From contig JAMWFC010000053.1 of NCBI GenBank assembly GCA_027475525.1, positions 558,001 through 622,000 on the forward strand: a stretch of 64,000 bases of DNA, read 5' to 3'. The first letter of the stretch is position 1, and every line of letters starts with the position of its first letter. The translations under genes and the position numbers were made by a program. Positions 63,255-64,000 of this stretch are shown piece by piece. The DNA is from Macrolepiota albuminosa. Its lineage: Eukaryota > Basidiomycota > Agaricomycetes > Agaricales > Agaricaceae. The notes beneath the pieces are model-generated. The model was not told the DNA's origin, did not search any database, and was given only the letters and a program-made list of their open reading frames with translations.

Positions 63255-64000
63255 CCGCTATTTGCCCCCTTCTAGAGCAAGTGCTCACAAAATGTCCTTT
63301 CTCACCGCACACATAGCATGTTACTATGTGTTTTTCACCTGTCCCACCCGGGCCTGTTCCCCGCTCTTTACGTGGGTCACGATTGGCCTCAGGTTTTGGC
63401 GGATTGTGACCATGCTCTTCAGCCACAAGTTTTGGCTCAATCGGCTTAGGTTGATGAGGCCTCGACAACGTTCGTCTCAATATGAACCTAGGGTTTCGGT
63501 TACGTTCCATGTCCACTTTTCTGACCAGGAAAGTGCCGATCATTAGTGACTGGCGTGCCTCCATCGGCCCCGCAGCTTTTACTCATGAGCTATGCAGATC
63601 AAAGTGGCGTGCCGTCTTCAACGCCTGTTCATAACGTATGGCATGCGCTACGAATTCCTCAACTTCATTTATTTCTGGAGATAATCCGTCATCCCAGATT
63701 AGCACTTGCCTCATCTCTGCGGGGATGCCCTTAAGAAAGGTCTCGCACACTGTCCATGCGTCGGGATAAATGGCCATATTTTGAGCATGGTCAACAAGGG
63801 TATCATAGAACCCTTGTACTCCAAGGGCCTCGGTGTACACTGCAGAGTAAAACGCCTCTCGTGCATCCTGCATTGTAGATGCACTTACGAATCGATTGTA
63901 CAGTTCAAGGATCACATCCTTGAACGTCCACTGCTGCCTCGCCCGATTATAGTGAAGGACGTGATGCCGAAACCACCTCTTTGCCAGACCTTCCAGAAAT
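63255..64000 (-). pseudogene. gag: Gag of chromovirus E, right part, running off the window
   Basis: Minus-strand continuation of E past the B insertion. From the window edge leftward: capsid region (WFRHHVLHYNRARQQW, FYDTLVDHAQNM, EEFVAHAIRYEQAL), an in-frame TGA near 63582, a basic linker (RNRNPRFILRRTL), and a canonical zinc knuckle CYVCGEKGHFVSTC next to the B insertion site. It aligns with D gag throughout. The N-terminus and 5' LTR lie beyond 64000. Confidence 0.85.

Overview
This window is almost entirely nested LTR retrotransposons in what looks like a filamentous basidiomycete (Agaricomycete-like) nuclear genome. That placement is inferred from 49-68 nt GT-AG introns with CTAAC-type branch sites, Ty3/gypsy gag-pol genes of two lineages (one with a chromodomain integrase) and a LINE-type fragment. 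I saw no bacterial gene layout, rRNA, tRNA or CRISPR.

Layout from the outside in. (1) 1-3635 is flanking DNA with little recognisable coding content. (2) 3636-4305 (-) is the 3' end of a LINE-like element with a poly(A) tail. (3) Chromovirus E (-) is inserted in it. Its 3' LTR is 4306-4558, its body runs to 12518, and its gag resumes at 63255 and leaves the window. (4) Element B (+), 12519-63254, sits inside E with a CCGC target duplication and two 939-bp LTRs. (5) Inside B, a tandem array of a related family, A1 and A2 sharing a middle LTR (LTR-body-LTR-body-LTR, 17286-43945), interrupts the reverse transcriptase. It abuts an inverted fragment of a second B-type element (B2, 43946-46106). 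(6) Also inside B, chromovirus D (+), 49554-60964, has 233-bp LTRs and a CCTTC target duplication.

Families A and B encode Gag-protease, then an overlapping Pol (RT, RNase H, integrase). Between pol and the 3' LTR they carry spliced genes on the opposite strand. In A1 the main antisense gene (here 'X', 8 exons, 708 codons, all junctions in frame) has a six-cysteine cluster resembling a fungal Zn2Cys6 motif. A decayed homologue is present in B. A1 and A2 also carry two smaller spliced antisense genes, 'Y' and 'Z'. Chromoviruses D and E instead carry a large extra sense ORF (ORF3) after the chromodomain integrase.

Two sequence-level observations stand out. The coding sequence of D (and E) is packed with short perfect inverted repeats far above chance. 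Separately, 31 local direct duplications all have a period of exactly 77 bp, which looks like an assembly overlap artefact rather than biology. Many ORF breaks disappear if one copy of each is ignored. Real decay is also present, mostly CGA-to-TGA nonsense changes and transition-biased LTR divergence.
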